Positions 46,630-57,320 of a DNA stretch of 64,000 nucleotides are shown here, in pieces. Source of the stretch: Halocaridina rubra (Eukaryota; Arthropoda; Malacostraca; Decapoda; Atyidae). The first letter of the stretch is position 1. Each line of letters starts with the position of its first letter. The notes under the pieces were generated by a model that did no database searches, was not told the origin of the DNA, and was given only the letters and a program-made list of their open reading frames with translations. The stretch lies in NCBI GenBank assembly GCA_037179515.1, contig JAXCGZ010020995.1:1-64000 (forward strand), written 5' to 3'. The position numbers were made by a program, and so were the translations under genes.

Positions 46630-47623
46630 ATTATGTAATCGTGCTTACGGGAGAGACCCCAAAGCTCGTATCTTCCCGTCTCCTGATTGGTTCCATTTTG
46701 TACTTAGTGATACATATGCTTGTCCTTAAACCTATGGATTGAGTTAGCATTAACTACCTCCTCGCTTAACGAATTCCAAATATCAACTGCTCTTACACTA
46801 AAAAAGTACTTTCTTACATCCGGCAAAGAAGTTTTCTTACGGAGCTTCAAACTATAACCTCTAGTTCTAGTGCCAGCCATATCAATTTATCGATCCCTAT
46901 CCACTCTTTCATAACCATGAACGAATTTAAAGACTGTCACCATATCCCCTCTCAATCTTCTAGCTCCGAGTGATGGTAAGTCTAATTCCCTCAACCTCTC
47001 ATCATAACTGAGATTATGTATTTTTGGCACCAGTTTCGTGGCATGTCTTTGAACTTTTTCAAGCTTAGCTACGTGATTTTTCAAGTGTGGATTCCAAAAG
47101 GGGGCGCATAATCAAATTTTGGCCTCAATATTTCTGAACATTTTCTTGTCCATGTGCCTGAAGGCTACCCTTACATTTGCTAAGAAAGCATATGCTGCCC
47201 TTACTATGCCATTTATATGCATTTATGGAGACAAATCTGCCAATATGTTTGCTCCTAGATCTCTCTTATTCTCTGTCTCTTGAAGTTGTACTCCTGCCAC
47301 CGAGTAGTCAAGCTTGGGCCTTCTTGCACTTGTATTCATTCTCATTACCTTACATTTTGAAGGATTGAATTTCATTAGCCACCCTTCTGACCGCACATGC
47401 AGACTATTTAGATCTTTCTGAAGTTCTCTACCATTGTTCTCATTTCTAACTTTTTTCACAATCTTTTCATCATCTGCAAACATCCATGAATGAATTTACG
47501 GACTCTGGTAGGTCATTTACATATACAAGCAACAAAAGTGGCCATAAACTGAACCTTGTGGAACTCCACTACTAACTCTTCTCCATTCATACACTAAGTG
47601 TCTTACTCTAACCCTCTGTTCCC
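46630..47623 (-). mobile_element. CR1-like LINE copy F, 3' part (old, divergent)
   Basis: A minus-strand copy visibly more diverged than A-E: a 3' tail variant 'gattatgtaatcgtg', RT C-terminal domain with stops and indels (46887-47084, 47223-47483 readable). It is interrupted after 'ctgttccc' by Gypsy 2. The rest of the same LINE resumes at 57321. Confidence 0.88.
47619..47623. repeat. Target-site duplication of Gypsy 2 (left)
   Basis: TTCCC before the 5' LTR, repeated at 57321-57325 after the 3' LTR, both within CR1 copy F. Confidence 0.9.
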
Positions 47624-48030
47624 TGTTGTGTCTTAGGTACCCCTTTAACTAGTGTTAACTATTATATTGTACACTCAGAAAGTGTTTTCTATTACTTATG
47701 TTTGACAACCACATATAATATGTTTTGATCCTTCATAAAAGGGTTTCGATCATTTTATTAAATATTTCAGTATTATCCAGCATTATTGACTGTTCTCATG
47801 TCATTTATATATTTTGTTTAGATTTAGAATTTATACTCTTCTACAAATGGTGTAATGAAATAAAAGCAGTTACAGTATAGTTGTGTATACATATCCACCC
47901 CACATCATCTCTATAGCATTAACGACGAGAATGGGATATGTATTATAATGATTACACATCATACACAATTATAGAGCTTCATGGAGCTTTACAATCATCT
48001 ACTTATTTTTAACAGGTAAGAAATATAACA
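47624..48030 (+). repeat. Gypsy 2 5' LTR
   Basis: TGTTGTGTCTTAGG...GAAATATAACA. It is followed after one base by TGGCGACGAGTGG, a PBS-like sequence. Confidence 0.9.
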
Positions 48031-48074
48031 GTGGCGACGAGTGGTAGTGACACCAGGCAGAGGAGGCAGCACAT

Positions 48075-49317
48075 TTGGCACCAACCAACTTTTGGCAGGA
48101 GTGTGTAACCAGCTCACAGCAGTCAACCACAACCATGGTGCTAGATCTACCCGTGCCCAGAGCGTTTTTCATACAAGAGGAACCTTCCACTATTGCACAG
48201 AGGTGGAATATGTGGATAGATTTGTTTGACATCTACCTGAAGCCCATAGGAGTCACCATGCATGAACAGAAGCATGCCCTACAACTCCAGGTAGCAGCTT
48301 TAGAGGTACAGGTGGTGTATAAAACCCCCACACCTTCAGGTAACACCCTTCAATAAACAACTGATTGCTTAAATGCATATTTTGCTTCTAAAACTAATTT
48401 TAGATATGAGAGATTTTGGTGTAGCTAGTGCACCCATGATGCAAGTGAATCAGTTGATGTTTTAGTTACTAAGTTGGAAGAGTTAGCTTCTACTTGTGAG
48501 TTTCATAACAAGGAGGATGTCATAATAGATCAGGTTAGAGCCAAATGTAATTCACATGAACTTAGAAAAAAATTGCTTCAGTAGAAAACCCTAACATTAG
48601 ATAAGGTTTTAGACACAGCTAGGATTCTGGAAGCAGCAAATTCTTAAACTCAAGCCATTGACGGTTCACAAAATAATTCTCAGGCTAATAAAGTGTCCTT
48701 CCAGTATGGTAAATTGGTAATAACAAGGTAAAAACACGACAGCTCCAAGGAAACCTGAGGGTAAACAATCCACAAATACAAAACCATGTGTCAGGTGTGG
48801 TAAGGTAGTTCATTTTCCCAGTGACAGGACAAAGTGTCCAGTAACTGACAAGAAATGTAACAGCTGTGGATGCAATGGTCATTTCAATAGCATGTGTAGG
48901 TTTCGCAAAACAGAGAAATACATATATTATACCTCAGTTAAACAGGAAACACAACAGAATGGTCAGTCAGACGAGCCATCAGAGCAATTAGATTGTAGTA
49001 AACCAGAATTTGCTTTTCAAATTAACTCTATAAATAATAAAGACAAGAGGTTAATGATTACAGTAAGCATAAACAGTGTGCCGATTGTCATACAAGTTAA
49101 CACAGCAGCAGACGTCTCTGTGATGTCGGAACAGGTGGCATGCAAAATACTTATTTTGTCCATAGAAGCTTGCAATAAAGTTCTGTTGGATTACAATGCA
49201 TACAACATCAAGGTAGTAGGCTCAGCCAAGGTTAATGTTCAGTATGATCAGCAGACAGTGCAGGATCTGCCCCTCACCATTGTGAAAGGCCAAGGTCAGA
49301 CATTAATGGGTTTATAT
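48075..49317 (+). pseudogene. Gypsy 2 gag and protease remnants
   Basis: Gag fragments begin 'MVLDLPVPRAFFIQEEPSTI' (48135). Frames are broken in 48360-48700. Around 48781-48900 the sequence reads 'KPCVRCGKVVHFPSDRTKC' and 'CNSCGCNGHFNSMC', the zinc knuckles. The protease-like domain (48892-49317) has 'VIQVNTAADVSVMSEQ' where D-T-G is expected, so the catalytic Asp and Gly are both lost. It ends 'GQGQTLMGL' at the LINE insertion. Confidence 0.82.
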
Positions 49318-49519
49318 GTTTTTTTTTTTTTTTCAAGAGAGTGACACCGGGACACGCAGAAACTGCCCTCATCAATATAGGCCCGGCCACGAGAAAATAC
49401 CAAGACGAAGGAAAAGAAAAAGGTTAAGGGCAAGGCAGAGATGAGGTAATGTTGCACAAAGGAAAACGACAGACAGAAAAAAACCAGTCAAAGTACAGAG
49501 GACCCAGAGATATGGAGGA

Positions 49520-51410
49520 TTAGGTTCTGAGATGACGATAGATCTGCTTTTTGAAGGATGAAAGGTCATAAGAATTAGGAAAGACACAAGGAGGAAGAGA
49601 GTTCCAGAGTCTGGAGGTAGATGGGAAGAAGCAGTCGCTGCACTGACCAATCCGCGAGCTACAAATCTCCACACAGTACCTGTGAGATGAGGCCGCTTGG
49701 CGAGTGTTACGCGGCCTCGGCAGTGGAGGAGGGATGCAACTCGCCAACTCATCAGAGCAGCGATGGAAATAGTAGTGATAGAAAAGCGAAAGGGAAGATG
49801 CCTTACAGTGAGGAGAGAGAGAGAGAATCTAGGTTAGAAGTAAGAGAAGGATCATTAATGAGTCTGACTGCCTTAGATTCAACCCTATTAAGAAGATAAG
49901 TAAAGGAAGAAGCACCCCAGATGTGAGAGCAGTATTCTAAGCAGGGGTGGATAAGACCTTTGTAAATTTTAAGTAACTGCAATGAGGAAAAGTAATGACG
50001 AAAACGAAACAAAACCCCCAATTTTTTAGATGAAGATTTAGGAATTTGGATTATGTGATTCCTCTAAGACAAGTTAGAGGCTATATGGATTCCTAATATG
50101 TTGATAGAGTTAAGAGGGTAAATTTCATTAGTTTCAAAGACAATATGGTTATCAGGAGGAGAAGGAGATAAAGAGATAGCCAGAAACTGTGTCTTGGAGG
50201 CATTGAATTTAACTAAATTTTGAGTGCCCCATTCAGATACTCTCTTCAAATCGGAGTTAAGAGTAGAAGAAAGAGTGATACGAGATTAATTACGAGTAAC
50301 AGATGAAGGTTGTGAAGAAAAGGCAGAGGAAATGTGAAGGGTAGAATCATCATCAAAGGCATGAAGAAGAGAGGAAGATGGGGATTGTAGAAGATCATTG
50401 ATGAAGAGAAGGAAGAGAGTAGGTGAAAGAACAGAGCCCTGTGGAACACTACTGGAAACAGAGAATATAGAACGGTCAGTAAGAAAACTGGAAATCAGAG
50501 AACAGAGAGAAGGGGTAAAGCCATAGGTAGGGAGTTTGGCCAACAGAACCTTGTGCCAGACTCTGTCAGAAGCCTTAGAGATATCAAGGGTGATGACAAC
50601 GGATTCCCCATACTTCCTCAGAGAAAATGACCATACATGAATAGGATAGGACAGGAGATCACCAGTGGATCTTGCCTTGCGGAAGCCGTACTGGTGATAG
50701 GAGATAAGTGAGTTGGATTCAAGGCGTTTCAAGAAGTGAGCATTGAGCAAAGTTTTGAAAACTTTAGCAATAGAGGAGGTTAGGGCAATAGGTCGGTAGT
50801 TAGAAGGAATAGAGTGGTCACCCTTCTTAGGAACAGGTTGAAATAGAGCATGCTTCCAAGATGAAGGATAGATACTGGTTGACAGAATGAGGCAAAAAAG
50901 ACGACAAAGCACAGGAGCCAGTTCATCTGCAAACTCCTTAAGGAACCTTGCAGGGATACCATCAGGTCCAGATGCCTTGTTCGTCTTTAGCAAGCGATGA
51001 ACCCTATGAACTTTGCGTGAAGAAAAGATAAGGAAGGGCATAGGGTTAGAGAGGGGAAAAGACTGAGGAACAGGTGCGCTGGAATCGTTTATAGAAGAGT
51101 TGGCAGAAAAATGAGAGCCAAAGAGAGTGGCTTTGTCAGTGGGAGAGCAAGCTATAGAGCCATCAGAACGAATGAGAGGGGGAAAGCTTGAGTGACAGAA
51201 GTTTTTGGAGAGGTTTTTGGCTAAGGACCAGAAGCATTTGTCAGTGCAAGAGGAGTTAAGGTCATCAACTTTCCTTCTTATAAAGGAAGCCTTAGACCTT
51301 CGAATCTGAGCAGTACAGTGATTCCTATCTATAATAAAAGCAGAGTGAGATAAATCGGAAGGAGAGGCAAGGTAAGATCGGTGAGTCTGATTCCGAGTCT
51401 GGATAGCCAT
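49520..51410 (-). pseudogene. LINE family II reverse transcriptase
   Basis: 51410-50286 (minus): 'HRLLKTNKASGPDGIPARFL', 'LFQPVPKKGDHSIPSNYRPI', 'HQYGFRKARSTGDLL', 'VITLDISKASDRVWH' and 'SSVPQGSVLSPTLFLLFINDL', then 'HAFDDDSTL', where the catalytic x-A-D-D has become F-D-D-D. After a frame break, 50249-50064 has the thumb 'LVKFNASKTQFL'. 50021-49803 and 49752-49520 have the C-terminal domain ('YKGLIHPCLEYCSHIWG', 'FFPSTSRLWNSLPP', 'SSFKKQIYRHLR'). This is an endonuclease-type LINE of the Jockey/CR1 group; the clade was not resolved. Confidence 0.85.
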
Positions 51411-51513
51411 GGAGCAGGCACAGTCAAACCAAGGTTTAGGGGGAGAGAAAGTTTTTTAGAAGAGGTTATGTACGCCTCCATTCCCACGGTCATGATCTCG
51501 GCAACTTTTAGAG

Positions 51514-52614
51514 CTACCTGATCAGGGTTGTGGGCCGAAAGCAGTAGTCATCCCATGCGAAGTCAAAGAGAAACATACGCAAATTTTCATGTTGGATACG
51601 CTCAAAGTGCCAAAGGCGGCGCTGAGTAGGAGGGATTGGTGGTGGGGGAGCAAAAATGTAAGAGACAGAGATCATAGAGTGGTCAGATTTACCAAGAGGG
51701 GAAAGCACAGAATAAGAGTAGTTTGAAGGGTTAGAAGTAAAAAATAGGTCAAGTGTGTTTGCAGCATGTTCGTGACAATCAGGAACGCGAGTAGGATGTT
51801 TGATAATTTGCTCCAAATCGTGAGTAATAGAAAAAGCAAGGGCCTCACTTCCTCCCACATCAGTGTGAAAAGAATGAAGCCACTCACTGTGGTGTACATT
51901 GAAGTCTCCAATGTAGAGAACTTCGGCATGTGGGTGAGAAGATAGCAAGGACTCATGGTACGAGGATAGATATTCAAAGAAAGACACAAACTCGCTGGAG
52001 TTTGGAGAACAGTAGCAGAAGCAAAGGAAGATAGTGGTAGTTGAGAGATAGATTTTTAGCTAGAGAACATCAAAGTCAGGAGATTCAAGGTCCATGAGCC
52101 TCACAGTAGGAGTGTTAGTGTTGCAGTAAGCACAGACCCCACCTTTGGAACGAAAACGAGCATACAGATTATGGTGAGAGATTTGGAATGGGTCATTGGA
52201 AGCATGTATAGACAGCTGGGTTTCAGATAGGAGGAGGAGGTTAAGGAGGAAAGTGCCCAAGTGGTGTTTCACAGTCGAAAGATTAGAGTTCAGCCCTCGA
52301 ATGTTAGAATAGTGAAGAGTGAAAGAAGCATATCTATTGGGGGGTGCAAGGTTAAGAGCAGAACCATTACTACCACCAGGTGTGTCTGCCCTCAAGCCAA
52401 TGGTGGAGTCAACACGATCCCCGGAGATTCTTTGCACCCCACTATTCCTGGTACTGGAGGCCATTAGTTGTAAACCTTCCATAAATAATAACATATGTGA
52501 GGAAAAAGAAAGTAAAAGAGACAGATGTGCGGAATATGGTGACTTGTCAAATGTAATGGAATAGCAAGAGATGTGTAATGAATACGCAAGAATATTCAGT
52601 GTAGATGTAGGCAT
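51514..52614 (-). pseudogene. LINE family II endonuclease region
   Basis: 52614-52060 (minus) opens with a short leader, then 'FTLHYSNIRGLNSNLSTVKH' and 'LLLSETQLS' (endonuclease N-terminus with catalytic Glu). 51987-51514 continues after a frame break with 'LYIGDFNVHHSEWL' (GDFN) and 'LGKSDHSMISVSY' (catalytic Asp-His). The order and motifs are those of apurinic-type LINE endonucleases. The region is split by a stop at ~52060 and by shifts. Confidence 0.85.
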
Positions 52615-52739
52615 AAGGAAAGAACTGTCCTGAAGGAAGACTCAACCTGGAACTCTCTGGACCAGTCCTAGTTGCATCCTAATACCTTCAGTCATAGTCT
52701 TTCAACGGGCGACTGGTGCCATGTTGAAACATTTTCAGT

Positions 52740-54385
52740 TAAAATGGTATAAAATTTTGAAGGTTCTGAAAGTAGAACATAAAACCGTTACCCCAGAGTG
52801 TTTTGTTTTCAGAATTTAAGGAGACTTTTACTGAAGGACATGGCACAGTAAAAAACACAAAGGCAACCTTAGTTCTGAAATCTGATGCAACACCTAAGTG
52901 TTTTTCTCCTAGACCTATTCCATTTGCTTTAAAGGCCTCAGTTGAACAGGAAATTAAAAGGTTAGAAGCAGAAGGCACATGGGAGAGAGTAATGTACTCA
53001 GACTGCGGAACCCCTTTAGTTCCAGTAGCAAACAAGATGATGGTGTTCGGTTGTGTGGAGATTATAAGGTAACTCTAATCCCACAGTTACAAATAGCCCA
53101 ATACCCTCTATCCAGCCCTACAAACATGTTTTCAGCCCTAGGAGAATGTAAGTTCTTTTCAAAAATTGACCTAAAACATGCCTTTCAGCTGTTAGTCATT
53201 GATGACGTCACAAGAATACTGTATAGTAAATACTCATTTAGGGTGATTTAATCCCAAAAGACTACCATATGGAGTAGCCAGCAGTCCCGCAATATGGCAG
53301 CAAGCCTTGGATAAGATATTCAATGGATTGCCTGGAGTATTTTGTTTCGTTGATGACATATTAGTAGCAGGAGAGGATTAGGGAGAGCATCAAGAATGTA
53401 TTGAAATGCATCCAAGAGATATAGAATGAAAATAAAAAGAGCAAATGTCATTTTAAAGCTTCAGCAAATGAATATTTAGGGTTCAAAATAAATGACCAGG
53501 GTATTCACAAGACAGATGACAAAGTCAGGGCAGTACAGTCAGCAAAAGTACCTGAAAATGTCAAGGAGCTACAGTCATTTTTAGGACTTGTGACATTTTA
53601 CGGAAAGTTCATAAAAGACTTAGCTACCCTAGCAGAACCACTTTATCGAACAAAGACGTAAGATGGCACTGATCAATGGACTGTCAGCAGTCATTTGAGA
53701 AGATAAAAGCAGAAATAACTTCTCCAAAGTTCTTGACGCATTTCAGAATGGACTTGCTGGTAAAACTAGTGTATGACGCCTCACAGGTAGGCTTAGGTGC
53801 AATTTTAGCTCATGTAATGCCCGACGCCACAGAATGGCCAATTGCTTATGCATCTTGTAAACCATATGTGGCAGAATAGTCTGAACTTAGTGCAGAGCAG
53901 GATTGCATATTACGTGGGGCCAGAGTTGTTGTTCCTAAACAACTTAGGAAACAGGTACTCACTAATCTACATGAGGATCACCAGGGCATTGTAAGATCTA
54001 AAGCAATAGCTAGAAGTTACATGTGGTGGCCGGGTATGGACAAGGACACTGAAATGAAATGTATGACTTGTTCCATCAATCAATTAATCCCAAACCAGCA
54101 TGTCTGCACCCCTGGGAATATCCTAGACATGCTTGGCAACGGCTACACATTGATATTGCTGGCCCATTTCTTGGATATTCTTACTTAATTGTTGTCCGTG
54201 CTTACAGTACATGGCCAGAGATTATGCCATTGCAGTCAACTACCTCACTTTGCACTATCAAAGCACTAATGCCGCTTTTGTCAAACCATGGTCTGCCAGG
54301 GCGCATGGTAACTGATAATGGTCCTCAGTTTTCTTCCTAGGAATTCAAAGGTTTTTTGGATGTAAATGGCATTCTACACACCAAA
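52740..54385 (+). pseudogene. Gypsy 2 RT, RNase H and integrase remnants
   Basis: RT N-terminus ('FKETFTEGHGTVKNTKATLV', 'PIPFALKASVEQEIKRLEAE'), a frame shift, then 'FSKIDLKHAFQLL'. Further on come 'LPYGVASSPAIWQQALDKI' and 'VDDILVAGED' (catalytic V-D-D), RNase H ('LVYDASQVGLGAIL') and the integrase zinc-finger region ('LHEDHQGIVRSKAIARSYMW'). The core is 'HIDIAGPFLGYSYLIVV' and 'MVTDNGPQFSS'. Many stops occur between them. It ends at the CR1 copy E2 insertion. Confidence 0.85.
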
Positions 54386-56270
54386 CTACAAAAGAGCAAG
54401 AAATGACTACCTAAGTAAAAGAAGAGAGGCAGAGAGAGACTATGAGAGGGACATCACCAGGAAGGCTAAAGAAAATCCCAAGCTTTTCCACAACTTTATC
54501 AGAGGATAACTGAAGGTAAAAGAACAGGTTTTAAGGCTAAAGAGAGCGGATGGAAGCATCACTGAGATGGATGAAGAGATCTGCAAAGAATTGAACAAGG
54601 AGTTTCAGTCAGTATTTACAGTAGAAAATACCCCACCCCCTCAGATTGCAGAGATAGAAGCTCAAGGGCCGGCATTAGAGAACATCAACCTTACAGCCAC
54701 AGAGGTATGCAAAGCGCTGATGGATTTAGATGTTCATAAAGCTACAGGTCCTGATGACATATCCCCTCATGTGCTTAAAAAATGCGCAAACTCAATATCA
54801 TTGGCACTAAGTATCATATTTAAAAAGTCACTGGAGTCAGGGGAGATTCCAAGATGCTGGAAACAAGCAAATGTGATACCTATCTTCAAAAAGGGAAGGA
54901 GGGATACGGCTCTGAACTATAGGCCAGAGTCCTTGACCAGCATAGTTTGCAAAGTTATGGAGAAACTACTAAGGAAACATATCTCTCTTCACTTGGAATC
55001 CTTCAACTTTTTGTCAGTGAAACAACATGGCTTCAGAGAAGATAGATCAACAGTAACAAACTTATTAGAATTTTATGATGAGGTAAGCCGAATCTTACAG
55101 GAAAGAGAGGGCTGGGCAGTTTGCATATTCCTAGACTTCCAGAAAGTGTTTGACACTGTTCCACATGGGAGACTTATTAGGAAGCTGCAAGAAATGGCTC
55201 GAATAGGTGGAAATGTTTTGGAATGGATAAAAACTTACTTAGAAGGAAGGGAACAGAGGGTTAGAGTAAGACACTCAGTGTCTGAATGGAGAAGAGTTAG
55301 TAGTGGAGTTCCACAGGGTTCAGTTTTAGGGCCACTTTTGTTCCTTGTATATGTAAATGACCTACCAGAGTGTGTAAATTCATTCATGAATATGTTTGCA
55401 GATGATGCAAAGATTGTGAAGAAAGTAAAAAAACGAGAACAATGGTAGAGAACTTCAGGAGGATCTAAATAATCTGCATGAGTGGTCAGAAAAGTGGCTA
55501 ATGAAATTCAATACTTCAAAATGTAAGGTAATGAGAATGGGTACAAGTGCAAGAAGGCCCAAGCTTGACTACTCGGTGGCTGGAGTACAACTTCAAGATA
55601 CAGAAAATGAGAGAGATCTAGGAGTAAACATACTGGCAGATTTGTCTCCAGAAATACATATAATTGGCATAGTAAGGGCAGCATATGCATTCTTATCAAA
55701 TGTAAGGGTAGCCTTCAGGCACATGGACAAGGAAATGTTCAGAAATATTTATGTAACCTATGTGAGGCCAAAACTCGAATATGCAGCCCCCTTTTGGAAT
55801 CCACACTTGAAAAAGCACATAGCTAAGTTTGAAAAAGTTCAAAGACATGCCACGAAACTGGTGCCAGAAATACGCAATCTCAGTTATAATGAGAGGCTGA
55901 GGGAATTAGACTTACCATCACTCGAAGCTAGAATAGTGAGGGGGGATATGGTGACAGTCTTTAAATTCCTTCATGGTTATGATAGAGTGGATAGGGATTG
56001 ATATTTTGATATGGCAGGCTCTAGAACTAGAGGTCATAGTTTGAAGCTTCGTAAGAAAACTTCTTTGCAGGATGTAAGGAAATACTTTTTCAGTGTAAGA
56101 GTAATTGATAATTGGAATTCGCTAAGCGAGGAGGTAGTTAATGCTATCTCAATCCATAGTTTTAAGGACAGGTATGATAAGTATCACTAAGTATAAAATG
56201 GAACCGATCAGGAGACGGGAAGATATGAGCTTTGGGCTCTTTCCTGTAAACACAATACAGTTAGGTAATT
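54386..56270 (+). mobile_element. CR1-like LINE copy E2 inside Gypsy 2 integrase
   Basis: 5' truncated in the endonuclease-RT linker ('LQKSKK' junction, then 'RNDYLSKRREAERDYERD'). The RT follows in two frames and the 3' end keeps only about one tail unit ('cagttaggtaattact'). Relative to a complete integrase, ~150-200 bp of Gypsy sequence seem missing at the site. Confidence 0.88.
54567..56001 (+). pseudogene. CR1-like LINE RT (copy E2)
   Basis: 54567-55448 encodes RT fingers and palm ('HKATGPDDISP', 'FLDFQKVFDTVPHG', 'SSGVPQGSVLGPLLF', 'MFADDAKIV'). An extra A in the run near 55430 shifts the frame. 55501-56001 continues the thumb and C-terminal domain to a CGA-to-TGA stop near 55999. Not functional. 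Confidence 0.88.
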
Positions 56271-56914
56271 ACTAGCATAAGTAAATTTCTCTTAAGTTAT
56301 CGAACTACTCCGCATGCAACTACGGGTATGACACCATCAGTTTCGTTAATGTGCATGAGGATTAGGACTAAACTAGATATGATTTTGCCTGGTTTTCTTA
56401 GCGATTAGCAGAACAAAGGCTGGACACAATTACAACACCAAAAGGAGATACAACACTTTCAACCTTCATCTCCAGTACTTGTACGATCATACACAACACC
56501 AGACAAGTGGATACCTGGGGAAATTACACGAAATGTTAGGAATATGCATTATGATGTTTGAGTAAATGGAAATGTAATGAAGAGACACATTGATCAGCTA
56601 AAGCCTTCTTGGTCTGACAATAAGCACCACCTCTCGGCAGATCAGACTGATACTGAACAAACTCTTCATCCCAAAAATGCAGTGGAACCAGCCACGAATG
56701 CAGAGGTTTCATTCTCAGCAGATGCGTTAACAGTGCCTTTACCCCAGAGTCCAGTTGCAGGCAGGGTACTTCCTTATAGGGCAACCAGGGGAATAGTGCC
56801 TAAGAAATTAGATTTGTAACCATGCATGATATTATGATAATATAGATATTAAGACAAGATATATTTTTCATATACCCATACATCTACTCAAAACTCTTTT
56901 GAGGGGGAAGGAAG
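56271..56914 (+). pseudogene. Gypsy 2 integrase C-terminal remnant
   Basis: It resumes with 'LSYRTTPHATTGMTPSVSL' (integrase end) in a broken frame, then 'PDKWIPGEI' and 'MKRHIDQLKPSWSDNK' (56577-56819), the usual C-terminal 'R-H-x-D-Q-L' motif, and a Pro/Ser-rich tail. It is followed by the polypurine tract 'gagggggaaggaag'. Confidence 0.8.
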
Positions 56915-57320
56915 TGTTGTGTCTTAGATACCCCTTTTACTATTGTTATGTATTATATTGTACACTCAGAAAGTGTTTTCTATTACTTATGTTTGACAAC
57001 CACATATCGTATGTTTTGATCCTTCATAACAGGGTTTCGATCATTTTATTAAATGTTTCAGTATTATCCGGTATTATTAACTGTTCTCATGTCATTTATA
57101 TATTTCGCTTAGTTTTAGAATTTATACTCTTCTACAAATGGCTAAAGAAATAAAAGCAGTTACAGTATAGTTGTGTATACATATCCACTCCACATCATCT
57201 CTATAGCATTAATGACAAGAATGGGATATGTATTATAATGACTACACATCATGCACAATTATAGAGCCTCATAGAGCTTTACAACCATCTACTTATCTTT
57301 AACAGGCAAGAAATATAGCA
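56915..57320 (+). repeat. Gypsy 2 3' LTR
   Basis: 406 bp, TGTTGTGTCTTAGA...AATATAGCA. It is visibly diverged from the 5' LTR by scattered substitutions and short indels, and is followed by TTCCC. Confidence 0.9.

Larger units (their letters stand above)
49318..52722 (-). mobile_element. LINE family II (full-length-like, minus strand)
   Basis: About 3.4 kb from a 5' block 'catggcaccagtcgcccgtt' (minus, ~52722) to a poly(A) tail seen as the T-run 49318-49332. The 5' end, endonuclease, RT and C-terminal region are all present but broken by frameshifts and a few stops. It inserted into Gypsy 2 between protease and RT. The ends match the short internally deleted copies near 572, 4868 and 5715-6512. 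Confidence 0.88.
47624..57320 (+). mobile_element. Ty3/Gypsy retrotransposon 2 (decayed), split by two LINEs
   Basis: LTRs of 407 and 406 bp with TG...CA ends, a perfect 5-bp duplication TTCCC, a PBS at 48032, a polypurine tract (56899-56914) and remnants of gag, PR, RT, RH and IN in order. Every domain is broken. LINE family II interrupts it after the protease and CR1 copy E2 interrupts the integrase. The LTRs differ more than those of Gypsy 1, so this is older. Confidence 0.9.
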